In this document: positions 18,429-29,802 of the stretch, piece by piece
How the letters are laid out: each line of letters begins with the position of its first letter
How positions within the stretch are numbered: the first letter of the stretch is position 1
NCBI GenBank assembly: GCA_013115135.1
Contig: JABANP010000458.1
Span: forward strand, 1-42,434
Reading direction: 5' to 3'
DNA length: 42,434 nucleotides
DNA from: Perkinsus olseni
Lineage: Eukaryota; Perkinsozoa; Perkinsida; Perkinsidae
Made by a program: the position numbers and the translations under genes
Notes under the pieces: generated by a model
Seen by the model: the letters and a program-made list of their open reading frames with translations, nothing else
Told to the model about the DNA's origin: nothing
Database searches by the model: none

Positions 18429-19565
18429 CTATTTACCTTCGGCCGGCGACTTCTTGGCGTTGTCCGACGAGGGCTGGCGGCCCGAGCTGCGGCCAGACTT
18501 ATCCGAGTTGGCCGGGGCGTTATTGGAGGGCCTTGCGGACCCGTCGTGTTTGTAGTGACAGCGGTCACCAAAACGGCAGTGGCCGTTCTTGAAGGCTTTG
18601 CACAGTTCCTGGGATTTACTCCTCCTGGACTGGCTGTTGGCCGCAGAGGCTACCACTGCGCGGCTGGCGCACTCCGAGAGCAAACTCGGATTGACATCGG
18701 ACACGAAGCACTGCCTCAGGGACAGCGGAGTACCCGACGCGCTGCTGTTGGCGATCATGGCCGGGATGCTCTTGCGGTACATGTCGTCGTAGGCCCAAAC
18801 CTGCTCCGCGGTAAGCATCGGACTAAGGGAGAGGACTCTCTGGGCGTAGGAGGCGATGTCGACTGGACCGAGAACGTCAGGGTCTACCAGACCCGCCACC
18901 AAAGAGCTGAACCTCAACGCACAACGGCAGAAACCTGGTAGAGACGGAGACTTACATCTTGAGCTTCTAGCCGATCCGTAACTCGTCGCACTCTCCGGTT
19001 GGGACTTGCCGGACGAGTCCTCTTTGGTATTGGACGCGTTCTCCGACGACCCCAGTAGGTCCCGAAAGTTCACGTAACAGCCATCCTTCACATTGCCAGC
19101 CGCAGACACCACCGACTGAGAGAGGCCATAGAAGAGACTTGCTGGCAACGGCGACCTGTAGTTCTTAAGCGCAGACTCCACGATAGAGCCGACCGGGATA
19201 GCCGCACGGTTGGCCTCGACCTCAGCGTTCAGCTTACGCCTCTTCTTCACCACGGCCCCGATTTCTTCGCAGACGACGGTTAAAGTGGCGCTGGCTGCGA
19301 TGGATATCGAGCTGCCTAGCTGGTCTTTCACATGCTGCGGCAGAGACCCTAGCAGATGCGCCGAGATGAGATGCTCCTTCGCCAGAGCCGAGGACAGCTC
19401 TGCAGCCACGGCCTCAGACGGCGCCAACCTTCTAATAAGCACCACCACGTCGTCGTGGAGAGGGGGGGCAACGTCTACGGCCACGACACCGCCTTCGTTG
19501 TCACCGCCGCCGCTGCCGTCGCTGCCGCCGCCGCTGCCGCCGCTGGTATCGTTTCCGGTAGTCAT
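18429..19565 (-). CDS. Retrotransposon gag-like protein, 378 aa
   Basis: First gene of the element. Its ATG directly abuts repeat A1, which therefore supplies the 5' leader. The N-terminus is a Gly/Ser-rich low-complexity stretch. The C-terminus has a zinc-finger-like C-x7-C-x5-C-x3-H (CKAFKNGHCRFGDRCHYKH, about 322-340) followed by a basic, Ser-rich tail, as expected of a nucleic-acid-binding gag protein. The assignment rests on position, the CCCH finger and the downstream polymerase; the middle of the protein has no motif I recognise. The frame is intact. Confidence 0.85.
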   Translation of the reverse strand: MTTGNDTSGGSGGGSDGSGGGDNEGGVVAVDVAPPLHDDVVVLIRRLAPSEAVAAELSSALAKEHLISAHLLGSLPQHVKDQLGSSISIAASATLTVVCEEIGAVVKKRRKLNAEVEANRAAIPVGSIVESALKNYRSPLPASLFYGLSQSVVSAAGNVKDGCYVNFRDLLGSSENASNTKEDSSGKSQPESATSYGSARSSRCKSPSLPGFCRCALRFSSLVAGLVDPDVLGPVDIASYAQRVLSLSPMLTAEQVWAYDDMYRKSIPAMIANSSASGTPLSLRQCFVSDVNPSLLSECASRAVVASAANSQSRRSKSQELCKAFKNGHCRFGDRCHYKHDGSARPSNNAPANSDKSGRSSGRQPSSDNAKKSPAEGK

Positions 19566-19744
19566 CCGAGAAAGAGGAATAAAATCGCTTAACTATGAGA
19601 TACGTAAACCGGCCGTAACAGCGCAACGCTCTACGCCGACGGTTACACCGACCCGAGCATCTTGTAACGCGCGCGTGTCCCGCACGCCGTTGTGACACCG
19701 ATACGGCTGACAACTAACCTTGTCTACTTCGTAAACGGCATTTA
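19566..19744. repeat. Split direct repeat A1 (5' end of the retrotransposon)
   Basis: 179 bp copy of A2 (11415-11593), forming the outer 5' terminus on the minus strand. It ends at the gag start codon. Confidence 0.93.
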
Positions 19745-19801
19745 TTTCGCCCTTAATCCCTTTCGGGGCGAATACTTGCCCCTCCGGAGCAACTATTTAG
19801 A

Positions 19802-20010
19802 GCGTCTGAAGCTGGCGCCTTAGACCACTAGGCCAAACTGTCGTTATTGCGAAGAGTTGGAAAGTAGGCTTATCGCTCAACAACCTGCGGCTCAAGTGCG
19901 CTTCGAGTGTTGGCTGGAAATATAAGACCGCCTTGCAATGAATTTTACCCGATGAAATTCATTAACTGAATCTACCTTGCCGAGTCTTGTCTGAGAATGA
20001 CATCGTTCTT
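19802..20010 (-). pseudogene. Decayed fragment of the tRNA-His/Leu array unit
   Basis: The 5' half of a tRNA-Leu (19802-19842, CAG loop still readable) is followed by recognisable but diverged unit sequence, including GGAAAGTAGGCTTATCGCT and CTGCGGCTCAAGTGCG. It sits 58 bp beyond the retrotransposon's 5' end. Confidence 0.8.
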
Positions 20011-20039
20011 CATGATCATGAAATTCTGAGGTCTCATAT

Positions 20040-20069
20040 GACGAAAGGTCTCATATGAGACCTTTCGTC
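20040..20069. repeat. 30 bp perfect palindrome
   Basis: GACGAAAGGTCTCAT is followed immediately by its exact complement, and a partial extra copy of GGTCTCATAT precedes it. Function unknown. Confidence 0.95.
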
Positions 20070-20225
20070 GGCTTCTCTCGCACACTACACTAGCAAGTGA
20101 ACTAAACATAGTTAGTAACAGTCTGATACCAAAGAGGTATGATACCACGCTCATCATGGCATCCCATTTGTTAACACGTCATTGTGCATGGCTACCACGG
20201 GCATCCGTGGCTTAAATTTCTCGTC

Positions 20226-23200
20226 TCAGTCGTAGATCTTCAGAAATAGCAACTTCAACATCCTCGCTTCATACCTAGGATGCATCAATGCGAAGAAAAA
20301 GGCGAATGCTCTGACTAAGGGCATGAAACTCACGCGACGGTTCTGATCTTCCGCTTGTTGCTCAAAGCTGCAGCCAAGGCAGCAGCGGTAGCAGCCGATT
20401 TCGCTGCCGCAGCGATTGCCGAGCTTTCCTGAGGTGATTAGGAACTTCTGAGATGTCCTATTAGGATGGAAGACTCCCAAGTTGCGGAGAACAGCTCCTC
20501 AGACTATAGTATAGATGTCATCGCATCATCGCGTGCCAGATTGCGTGTTACCCATGCTCTGCTTACATGCGTGGCCTCGTTTATGCCGCTGGTTTCTCCA
20601 ACTGAAAAGAGAGCAGTCGAGCGCGCATTAACTCGGGGACCATCTAGGAGCTTTTCGCTGCTACGCGACGACATCAGCAGAATCGACACGAAGCGAAATC
20701 AGCACCGCATATTGCCGAATTGCTCGGGCTGATTCTCTCATAGAACTGCGGACAGCAGTCTGCCGTCGTTGATTTTTTATCGCACATAGACGCGCAGGAG
20801 AGTACCGACCTGCCTGCCCTGCTGCATTGGCAGCCGCCTGGGCAGCGGCGTTCTGAGCTTCGACAACTGTGCTCCTGAAAATGATCACTGATGAACTGAG
20901 CGAAGCGCCCAAGTCCTCAACAGCTCACATGTCAACCGGGCTAACAGCAGTTTCCATATTCTTGCCAAACCTAGCAGCTCGATCAAAGAAGGCTAGAATA
21001 CAACGGTATCTGCAAAGACTGCTGACACCCGACGCAGATCAGAAACCTATCTGCTGATTCCAACCGGATCGCGTCCGCCAGATCGACGCCATTTTCCTTC
21101 AACGGTGCGGTGGTTTCTTCTGGTCCGATTCGCACACCAGTCTTTAATCGCATAGCATATTCAACAGACGTGTGCAAAAACTCCCTCCATGGCGAAATAA
21201 AAGACCCCGTTCGTCCCGACAAACAAAGCCAAACCCCAAGCGGCTACTACAACACTTACGTATCATCACGAATCACAACCATTTGCTTGGCCATGTTCTC
21301 CGCTAGGGCCAGGAAACATCTTTTAGCGTAGTACCTACAGAAGCCCGGATGTGGTCAACGGCGAAGAAACGAAGATCGCCAGAGGAGAGGAATAGACGGG
21401 TATATGGTTGGTCGATACGAACCATGTATCCATTCCCAGCTTTCGGTCCATAGGCTCCAGGGACCTCATCACTCTGGAAATACCAAACTCAAAATTACCT
21501 AAAAACTCGACACAATGGCAGGACCTGCCTGGTACCTTCAATAACATACGACGACGCACGACTTCGATGTTGCGAACTAGAATATGCCGACCTTGATGCC
21601 GACGACAGCGACTCGTCGAAGACGCTGTTCACACAAATATGATCATAGGTGAACAAGTGCACAACATAGCGAGTCAAATACATATCCGTTGACTAGATTC
21701 ACTATGTCATATGACAAAGTGCGAAGTGCTATCGTGATACGGATGAAAGCAATCTCAAACTGAGCAGCGACACATAATTGCCATCTTGTACGCGGATGCA
21801 CTCTTGCTTCTCAAGCAGCATCAAATGTCTTGTCTGTTCCGGTCAGAAGAGAACCGACGTTCATTCATAATCTCCTCCGCTGCAGATACAACAGACCGAC
21901 CTTTAGCGCAATAGAGCGTGCCGATGACGAGGTTGATGATGCATAAATGAAATACTCGTGGAGGCGGAGATGAAGAATCTGAGATCATCAGCAAGCAGCG
22001 AGCGCGGAAGTGAAAAGAGTGCGGATTGGGCCGCCGAGCTGCGGTGCGAGCGAACAGAGTTGAGGCGATGGAGCTACTGAACAAGAGCAAGTTCTGTCAA
22101 GGTCTTGAGAGTGCGCAAGGCGGAACTTGAAGAACAAGTTGCTGTCAGCAACTTCATGAGTAAACGCAGCGCCTATTGTGGTTCCCTCAGCAATCTTCCG
22201 CATCCCTACCTTTTGAGGCGGCTACCTTCTCTTCTGCCTTCTCAACGGCCCTCTAAAAAACCGACTCAGCGATTTTCTGCTCTAGAGCCGCCAGCACCCA
22301 GCCTACCATGATTTCCTCGGCCTCTTCGTTAGCACCCGTCATAACGTATGCCACGCAAAGATTGGCCAACACTATGGCGGTGATTTCGAGTACATTGTCC
22401 GGGAAATGTCTCCTCACGAACGGCTCATAATAGCTGAATGGGAACAGTCAATGAGAGAGCGCCTCGCATGACAGCGCAATCACGGATACAGCGAGGTTGT
22501 GCTATTGACGGCAGTCATAACAAGGTTCATGTCGCCACAACCACGGCACACAGCTCGCTTCTCGTCTTATCTATTGTGCCCCAATTCTTTCAGTCCTTCC
22601 CTTCACTGCGTCCAGGTGTGAAATTCATGGTTACTCACTGGCATTACTCTCTTCTACTGTAATTCGCAATCGAGAGAGAGTTCTCAGAAGTGGTCGAGAA
22701 TTCTCAATCCATCGAGATGTTCGGCACACTATAAATCACTCGCTGCTCTGAAACCCTCCAGTTCCAGTTGTTATTCCCGAGCCAAAGAAATGACTTAGCG
22801 TGAGCGTCGCCTAGAGCTGGAGACGCGTTTCCTGCAGTGCTCGTGGTAATGACCTCAGTACGGTAGTCCTTCAACTTTGTCTGGTGTATGGCAAGAGTCG
22901 TTGTGTTCGTCGACCAACTAGTGAAACATCACTCTTCGTTATCGTTTCCTCTTACCGAATGCACTCGTTGAACTTCTCTTGCATGAAAAAAACGTGGGCA
23001 ACATTCAGCTTCCACGTCTCATCCTCTGAGCAAAACTCCTAAAAAACAGCCATTACACTCAGAAAGTACATGCCACCGTATCCAGAAGAGTGCAACCGAA
23101 CGAATCTTGCCAAGCCTCACGTAAGGTCATCTGACTCGACGACAATTCTCCTGACCCTGCGATAATGGGGTAACATAGTTAATGATATGACGTGATAATA

Positions 23201-26200
23201 TTGTGAATAAAACTGAACTGTGTTGAAGGATCACTAGCTTTTGCTTGGAATGAAAAGAGGAATAATAATAACTGACTAAGTTGCCATGGAGGATTAAGAT
23301 CAGCCGCGGCCATCATCACCGCGCTTTGCCTGAACAGTTTCTCCACCATTGGATAATCTTCCATATCCCAATAGATCTTCGCCTGCGCCATCAACACCGG
23401 TATGTACTGGTCCAGGGCCTCTTCGAACTGATGAACAGACAAGCTGGGCTAGCTCCAGTACAGCTAGACCCTCAGAAGGCAACTAGCTGTGGCGAGAGGC
23501 GAGGCAGACCGAGCGATGAAGACAAGCATCGCTAGTGATCCCCCACACCGAGGGGATCCAGCACCCGTAAGATACTCCGGCCTTGCTCCTCCCTTATCGA
23601 AAAGCTCGGACATACTTCCACAAAAATTTTTGTCTGCTAGTAACGCGCATGCCGGTAATTTCAAGCGCGTCGAATTCCGAGTAAGTGAGAAGCGGACCTC
23701 AGAATCCCCAGCCCCTGCAACGTTTATTTCGAGCTTATCGCGAGTTCAGTAACATTCTATTTGTCGATCAGAATCACCAGTTACAACGTCTATTTCGAGC
23801 TTATCGCGAGTTTAGTAACATTTTATTTGTCGACCTCTTCTAGACTATCCCAAGTGCCATATTCTAACGCACCCGTGCACAGTACGCTGGACGCTGCGGA
23901 CGATGGCCTCACTATTATAGAGACATACCGCTATGACACGCGTGTATCGCTCTTACATCTTGAAGAGACTTTTTTATCTGGGCGTTGTTTCGATTCCTTC
24001 TGCCTTCTTGCACATCCTTAGTAATCTACGACCAAGACATTATACTCGGAAGGGAAACCCCGCCCCCCAGAGCCGTGCTTCCCGCTAGTTGCAGAATCAG
24101 CTACAAACTAAAAACGTTTCCCTCATGCCTTTCCCGTATGCTAATTTTTTCTACTGCACGCCCCCCGCTGTAACACTTGCGTTAACACACCAGCAGGTTC
24201 ACGGTAGTAGCTACAGAAGGCCCTGCTACGTCCAGTAAATCCCGATGAGCCCCCACGCTCGGGTCACAGTAAATGCATGATACCCCACTTCGGCACGGCA
24301 AGCCTCACTCAAGAAATGCCAGACCCGGAAGAAATACGAAATGACGGACATTAGACGCGGAAGGGGAGCCCCTCACAATTGAGGCACGCGAGCATGTCGT
24401 AGCGTCCCACCTTGCGAAGTTTATCCACGTGTTTTCGAGCCAGCTCGTCGAACTGCCTGAACCCCTCCTCAGGAGAGGCCTGCGAGAGTATAAGACAGTT
24501 GAAGAAATCGTACTCGTCCGGGTCGAGGCAACTGACAAACGAGTAGCAAGCGCCTCCGTTTGATGAAACAGGCGATCCGCTCATCGAGAAACCCAGAAGG
24601 CAGAACACTGTTGATGCATCACAGCGGCAACGTAGCTCACTGGGGACCAAATCTCTTCCACTCACCTGTATGTAAGAGCGGGATTCTCGGCTAGGATGTC
24701 AGCAGCTAGGTCATAGTAACCGTACCTTCGGAAGGACAGCCGCGCTCAACGCTGCATGAATTCGAGAAGGTGGGGTATACTTGCAGTATAAGTGCAGCAG
24801 ATTGACGAACGCCTCCTTCGGAACCGATCCCAATGGGCCATCGTCCGATGTCACGGTGCCCGACTGCAAAAGGACAACAGTTCTTGCTTTGCGCTGTCCG
24901 AGAGCTTCTACCGCCAGAGATACGGTAAGAGATGATGGCATCTCTCGGAGACATTGTCTCCGTTCACTGAGCGCTATCAGTGCTTCAAGTGCTATCAGAA
25001 GCCTCACAAACATCACGAGGCTCACGATATCAGCGGAACATTTCAATGCAGTCGACTCAATGTGATGAGCCGTTGCCTCATCCGCAACATCAATGATGTT
25101 ACATCATCGCTTGCGTGCAGGGAGCTAGCTCGAACTACACAACGGAATTCACTCGAATGCGAGTCGAAGATGCAACGTCATCAGCCGGATGATCGCCAAC
25201 TCGTGTGATTGGCTGGATGCAGTGTGAATTTTCAAACTATCCCGATCTTACCTGTAGTAAAAAATTGAGCTTAGCAAAGCCCTCGGAAGGCTTCTCGTCC
25301 ATGTAGGCCAGCGCTATGTTGTGCAGCGTCACTGGATCCAGCTCGGCCTCCGCCCGAGGAGGCATATCCACCAAGCACTCCTGAGATGAATCACTAGGGG
25401 CAAACCGCCGTGCACTTTTCGACTAAAAACGACTTAATCATCCGTACACGATATCGATGCTAATAATATGTAGTCTGTAAGGAGAAAGTGCGAGGTGTAG
25501 AATATCTTATTCCTCACTTCAATGAGAGAAAATTGGGGGAAGCCGAGGCACCGAGAGCTAGGTTACCTTGGCGCCATCGAGGTTGTCGTTGGTGAGCTCG
25601 ATCGCAAATTTCAGGTTCAAGGCCTCGATTAGCGCTGAGTCTCGAAGAGCATTGCCTGAGATTCCACTTCGATTAAGATGAAGGGTAGCAGATGCTCTTC
25701 ATCAAGCAACCGTCAGTTTGGCCGAGCGGTCTAAGGCGCCAGACTCAAGTTCTGGTGGAGAAATCCTCGTGGGTTCGAATCCCACAGCTGACATTTATGG
25801 TTCCACACGAGTCCGGTTTCACTGAATGGAACTCAGGAAAATCCGCACAACACCACCGAATCTACGGCCCTCTGCAGGTCAGTTTGGCCGAGCGGTCTAA
25901 GGCGCCAGACTCAAGTTCTGGTGGAGAAATCCTCGTGGGTTCGAATCCCACAGCTGACATTCATGGTTCCACACGAGTCCGGTTTCACTGAATGGAACTC
26001 AGAAAATCCGCACAACACCACCGAATCTACGGCCCTCTGCAGGTCAGTTTGGCCGAGTGGTCTAAGGCGCCAGACTCAAGTTCTGGTGGAGAAATCCTCG
26101 TGGGTTCGAATCCCACAGCTGACATACGCTATGAACGTCGTATCGCTGAGTCAGCGACGCTGACGCGAGTTAATTAGCGAATTCTCAAGTATCCGTTCGG

Positions 26201-28388
26201 CAGCAGTAGCCCGAACAATCAAACTCACTATTGCCAACGCTCCTAGGAACATCCCCAACTCCATCGACCAGGTTCCCAGCAGTCACCTGAACTAAGCATA
26301 TCACCGCCTACAAAGCGGTTCGAGGGTATCTCTCGGAAGGGCAGCAGTGACAGCTGGTGGCTAGTTCCTCCTTAGCCACACCTCAGCGCCGAATGATTAA
26401 GGATTTGTAGGGAGCAGGTCGAAGCAGCAAGAGGATGCTCTACCGAGGCGAGAAACTCACCTGCGTGTTGCTACCGAGACCTAGCTCAGGATGCTCTCTC
26501 GCTCCGCGTTCGATAATCTCCGACACCTGTCATGATCCAATCTCTCCCTGAATCGTTCGAGGCCACACTCAGACTCACATGCTGAGCGGCCTCCTCATAT
26601 TTCCGCTGCTGATAGTAAGTGAAGGCGATGTTGTAAGCCAGACCGGGAGAGTAGCCGGAGTTCAACGCTTGCATGTAGCACTTCGTACGAGCCTCCTCGT
26701 ACCTGTGGCCGATGGATTCCAAGAATAGCCCCCGAAACCATGGACGACACCTCAAAAGTTAACGGTCAGACCGACATCATGCTTTGGACTTGGGAGAACT
26801 CAGATACTCTGGATTCTTCACGGCTGTAGGATTTCCGGATTTCTCTCAAAGCGTCCTCGTGCCGCTGGAGGTGAATGTTCGCCGCAGCCTACCGTAGCTA
26901 AAATTTTAGTCCCACTACCGATTTTCCCTCAGTGCAACCATGGTGGGGCATGCCTTGTCGGAGCTCGAAAATATACAGCGTAAATTCGAGGGGAAAATAC
27001 GGGTTTTCACAAGGGTCTATTCTTAGATTATTTGCAACTATATTCGACACGATTTTCAAGTTCCCGCCGACGACTAAGAGTTGAGGCCTGAAACCTAGTG
27101 GCAATACGTAGTGGGGGCCTAGAATACATCTCTCCGAGTTTGAAACAACGAGCAAATCATTGGACAGAAACGAAGTAGGTGCATCCATCCAGCGATTACA
27201 ATAACACGCCCCCACTCCGATAACGCTGACCCGACCGTTACAGGCGTCTGAGTGGGACGTGCAAACTTACTTTCCCTGCCGGCAAAGAATCGCTCCTTCC
27301 AAAACAAGCTTCTCAGAGTCATCAGGGAAGAAGTCGAACGAATTGAGCATAGCCTGGGCGCTCGACAAGTCGCCAAGTTCGTAATGAATCTGGCATCTGC
27401 CGAACAATGCGATATCAGTTCCCTCAGCTTGTCGAATATTCGAGATTTCTCGTTGCTAATCAGTAAACGAATCCCGAGGTACTCTATTAGATGCTACAGA
27501 GATATGCGTTCGCAGATTACTGGGTACACAGACACAACTGGGAATCTGGCGTTCTGCCCACACCTCACGATGTAGTGATGATTTACAATGCCTTCAGCCG
27601 GTTGAACGAAGCTTGTCCGTGCCATCTCACTGCAATAGTGCGACGTTCCTTTCGAGCCTCTCGGTGTTGATAGCCTGGAGAAGGTCTTGAGCCTCGCTGT
27701 AAAGCCCCGCCTTGACCAGAGCGCTCGCGTGATGGAAGCGGTACCTGCTCATATTACATCTGTCAGTGCAGCGTTCTATGCACCTAATGGGAGGTGTATA
27801 GCAGTCCGTGTAACAGGCGCGGTAAGCGCAAAAATTAGTCACCTTAAACCGAGTGCTGTAAGCAGTCTTAGAATATACAGGAGAACCAGAAGACTACGAA
27901 ACCAAACAGTATTCATCGATAATAACGAACACCCTACTCATCATTGTCCTCAGGAGGGCATATTTCGAGACTGACAAGATAACCGTAGACGTCAGCCGCC
28001 TTCTCGAATTGCTCGGAATGGTAGTAGCAGTATCCCAGCAGAGACAAGCATGCTCTAGACCTGATGAAGTCATCGTAAGCAAAAGATATAATACACCTCG
28101 GGCGGGGCTCGAACCCACGACCACGGGCTTAAAAGGCACGCGCTCTACCGACTGAGCTACCGAGGCTGTTGAACAATAGCACCTACATACGACCTTTCCC
28201 CGTTATCAGATCACTCACCTCGGAAACTCCTGTCTCTGGTGCTCTAGAACTCTGATCGCCTCGTCGTACTTCGATTCCTTAATCAACAAGTAGACACTTC
28301 TCGTAAACTCACCGGTCCGAGGGATCCACGAGGCCTTTGCCGGATGAACGCCCGCAGCAGTGCCGAGTTGGTGATGGCTTGTATACAT
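20226..28388 (-). CDS. IFT70: Intraflagellar transport protein 70 (TTC30), 25 exons, 764 aa
   Basis: A TPR-repeat subunit of the IFT-B complex that carries cargo along cilia. Exons (high to low): 28388-28219, 28060-27938, 27744-27631, 27396-27271, 26702-26579, 26526-26461, 26286-26229, 25655-25567, 25380-25252, 24863-24781, 24725-24666, 24531-24411, 24016-23957, 23427-23320, 23038-22956, 22433-22307, 22252-22210, 21978-21901, 21498-21423, 21334-21260, 21184-21047, 20874-20810, 20601-20567, 20428-20334, 20274-20226. All introns are GT-AG, phases agree throughout, and the total is 2295 nt. Family signatures run in order: GEFTRSVYLLI, LSLLGYCYY, ELDPVTLHN, QYIPVLMAQAKIYW, WKLNVAHVFFMQE, FHLCIINLVIGTLYCAKG, FGISRVMRSLEP. 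An Ala-rich insert lies in exons 22-24, before the conserved last helix. The human protein is about 665 aa. The start at 28388 is the nearest ATG; exons 22-24 and the N-terminus are the least certain parts. Confidence 0.93.
25712..25793 (+). tRNA. tRNA-Leu(CAA), copy 1 of 3, in IFT70 intron 7
   Basis: Acceptor GTCAGTT/AGCTGAC with discriminator A. Anticodon stem CCAGA/TCTGG closes CTCAAGT (CAA). Long variable arm; T arm GTGGG-TTCGAAT-CCCAC. No intron. It lies antisense to IFT70 within an intron. Confidence 0.96.
25878..25959 (+). tRNA. tRNA-Leu(CAA), copy 2 of 3
   Basis: Identical to copy 1, spaced 166 bp; the flanking sequence is part of the same tandem duplication. Confidence 0.96.
26043..26124 (+). 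tRNA. tRNA-Leu(CAA), copy 3 of 3
   Basis: One D-loop change (GAGTGG instead of GAGCGG) relative to copies 1 and 2; spaced 165 bp from copy 2. Confidence 0.96.
28094..28166 (-). tRNA. tRNA-Lys(TTT) in IFT70 intron 1
   Basis: Acceptor GCCTCGG/CCGAGGT, D arm CTCAGTCGGTAGAGC, loop CTTTTAA (anticodon TTT), T arm GTGGG-TTCGAGC-CCCGC. One anticodon-stem mismatch (U29-C41). It lies on the same strand as IFT70, within the 158 nt first intron, and a TTTT run follows about 11 nt downstream. Confidence 0.93.
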
Positions 28389-29802
28389 TACAGGAACTTC
28401 AATGCTGCGTCGCAAAGGCCTGGTGACGCGCATCCCGTCACCGACGGTACGTGAATTCCGCTCAAACAGCAAGCAAACCACTAAGATCATTATGCATCGC
28501 TACCAGCGATTCGCTGAAACTGACCGCGACGCTGCACGTGGTTTGCTGATGACTCACACACAGCAAGCGACATCAGCTACATCACCCACCGCGCGGAGTC
28601 CAATGACGCCACCGCACGATCACCCTCCACCTGATTCACCACAACACGAACACATCACCTGCTGCTGATCCGACGAGAACATCATAGTACAATCACCAGC
28701 AGCCCTGACAGGCTCCCAGTCACAGGCAATGGTAGAAATATATAGAAGAAGAAACTGCTACTAAACAGAAACACAACTCGATAAGGGCGAACCGCGTCAC
28801 GGCGTCTCAGCTGGAATCATGGACCCGCTGCGCACGAGCAGTAGAGAATATTATCTATATAGCACCGGTGAAATCCGGGCACTCAGGAATGTCAAGTTCT
28901 GGAGAGCCTTGCTCGCCTCTGTCCGGCAAGTCTTCACACCGAACCTGTCAAACCACTGCACCGATCCAACGCATTTTCTAAAATCCCACAGCCTCGTTTG
29001 GGGAGATAATATACTGCTCAGTTACGCGCCATCAATACCCTCATCTTCCCCATGCATCGAGCAGACTACCCAACTCTTTCCAAATACAGAGTTTCAATGC
29101 CCTCCATAACAGATTCTAGAGGTCGGGCAGCGCAGTCTTAACCGAACGGTTCAACATCATCACCGACGTCGAAAGAAATAACGCCTCGAACTCCACCAAA
29201 GCATCGGAACTTGGCTCCCTCCAGAACTCACCGCCGTGCGCCCGATTTTAGACACTATTGGGCCATCTCCGACAGACCTCATCAACCGTGTCTGGGCCGC
29301 TCTGAGCTGCTCGGATGCCTGTACTGCTGTTAGACGGCCTTGCAAGACCGCTAGATTCAGCATAGCAACTATCTGAAACGGTTGAAGGTTCGCAAAATTC
29401 TCTCTTGATACCATGAACGGCGCACACACAGAATAACAGCAGTGCAGTTCCGATCAGCAATGCCGAGCCTCGCTACTACGTTCTGCTTCCAGCTGCTTGT
29501 GTCATTCCTCCAGTCCGTGGCTGCGAGACTATCAATACGTTTGGACATCACAGCCTCACCTGAAGTACTAAACAGTTAACATCAATTCCCTCGGACAGGA
29601 TCCTGCGGGCGAAGGAAATACTCAGAAACCCGAACAGCCGAATATGAATTCCCGAAATACTCTCCTGCAACAGCACTTTACTAGGATAGGCCTCCAGAGC
29701 AAGAGCTCACTGCAGACCGAGATCGGTTGCAAACCGAAACCCGCAAAGGATGGAGTCATGCTATCGTGTTGTTTTCCCATAACCACGATCATTCAAGCTC
29801 AC
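28389..29802. other. Intergenic stretch, nothing assigned
   Basis: Only short frames on both strands. The 3' end of the PRELI-family gene probably lies in the right part (about 29160-29800 on -), but I could not connect a convincing last exon. Confidence 0.5.

Larger units (their letters stand above)
11135..19744 (-). mobile_element. Ngaro-type (DIRS order) YR retrotransposon with two nested insertions
   Basis: Read on the minus strand, the order is A1 (19744-19566), gag, RT-RNase H, tyrosine recombinase, B1 (11853-11591), A2 (11593-11415), B2 (11397-11135). A1...B1-A2-B2 split direct repeats together with a recombinase instead of an integrase are the hallmark of Ngaro/PAT-like elements. No methyltransferase domain follows RNase H, which favours Ngaro. 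The A and B copies each differ at only about two positions, suggesting a young insertion. The recombinase gene is broken by a hAT-like and a foldback-like element and by a frame change, so this copy cannot make its own recombinase. Confidence 0.93.

Noticed and set aside
28389..28490. More upstream Met as IFT70 start
   Set aside because: The frame is open upstream, but the sequence there does not resemble the family and the 28388 Met already gives an N-terminus of expected length.
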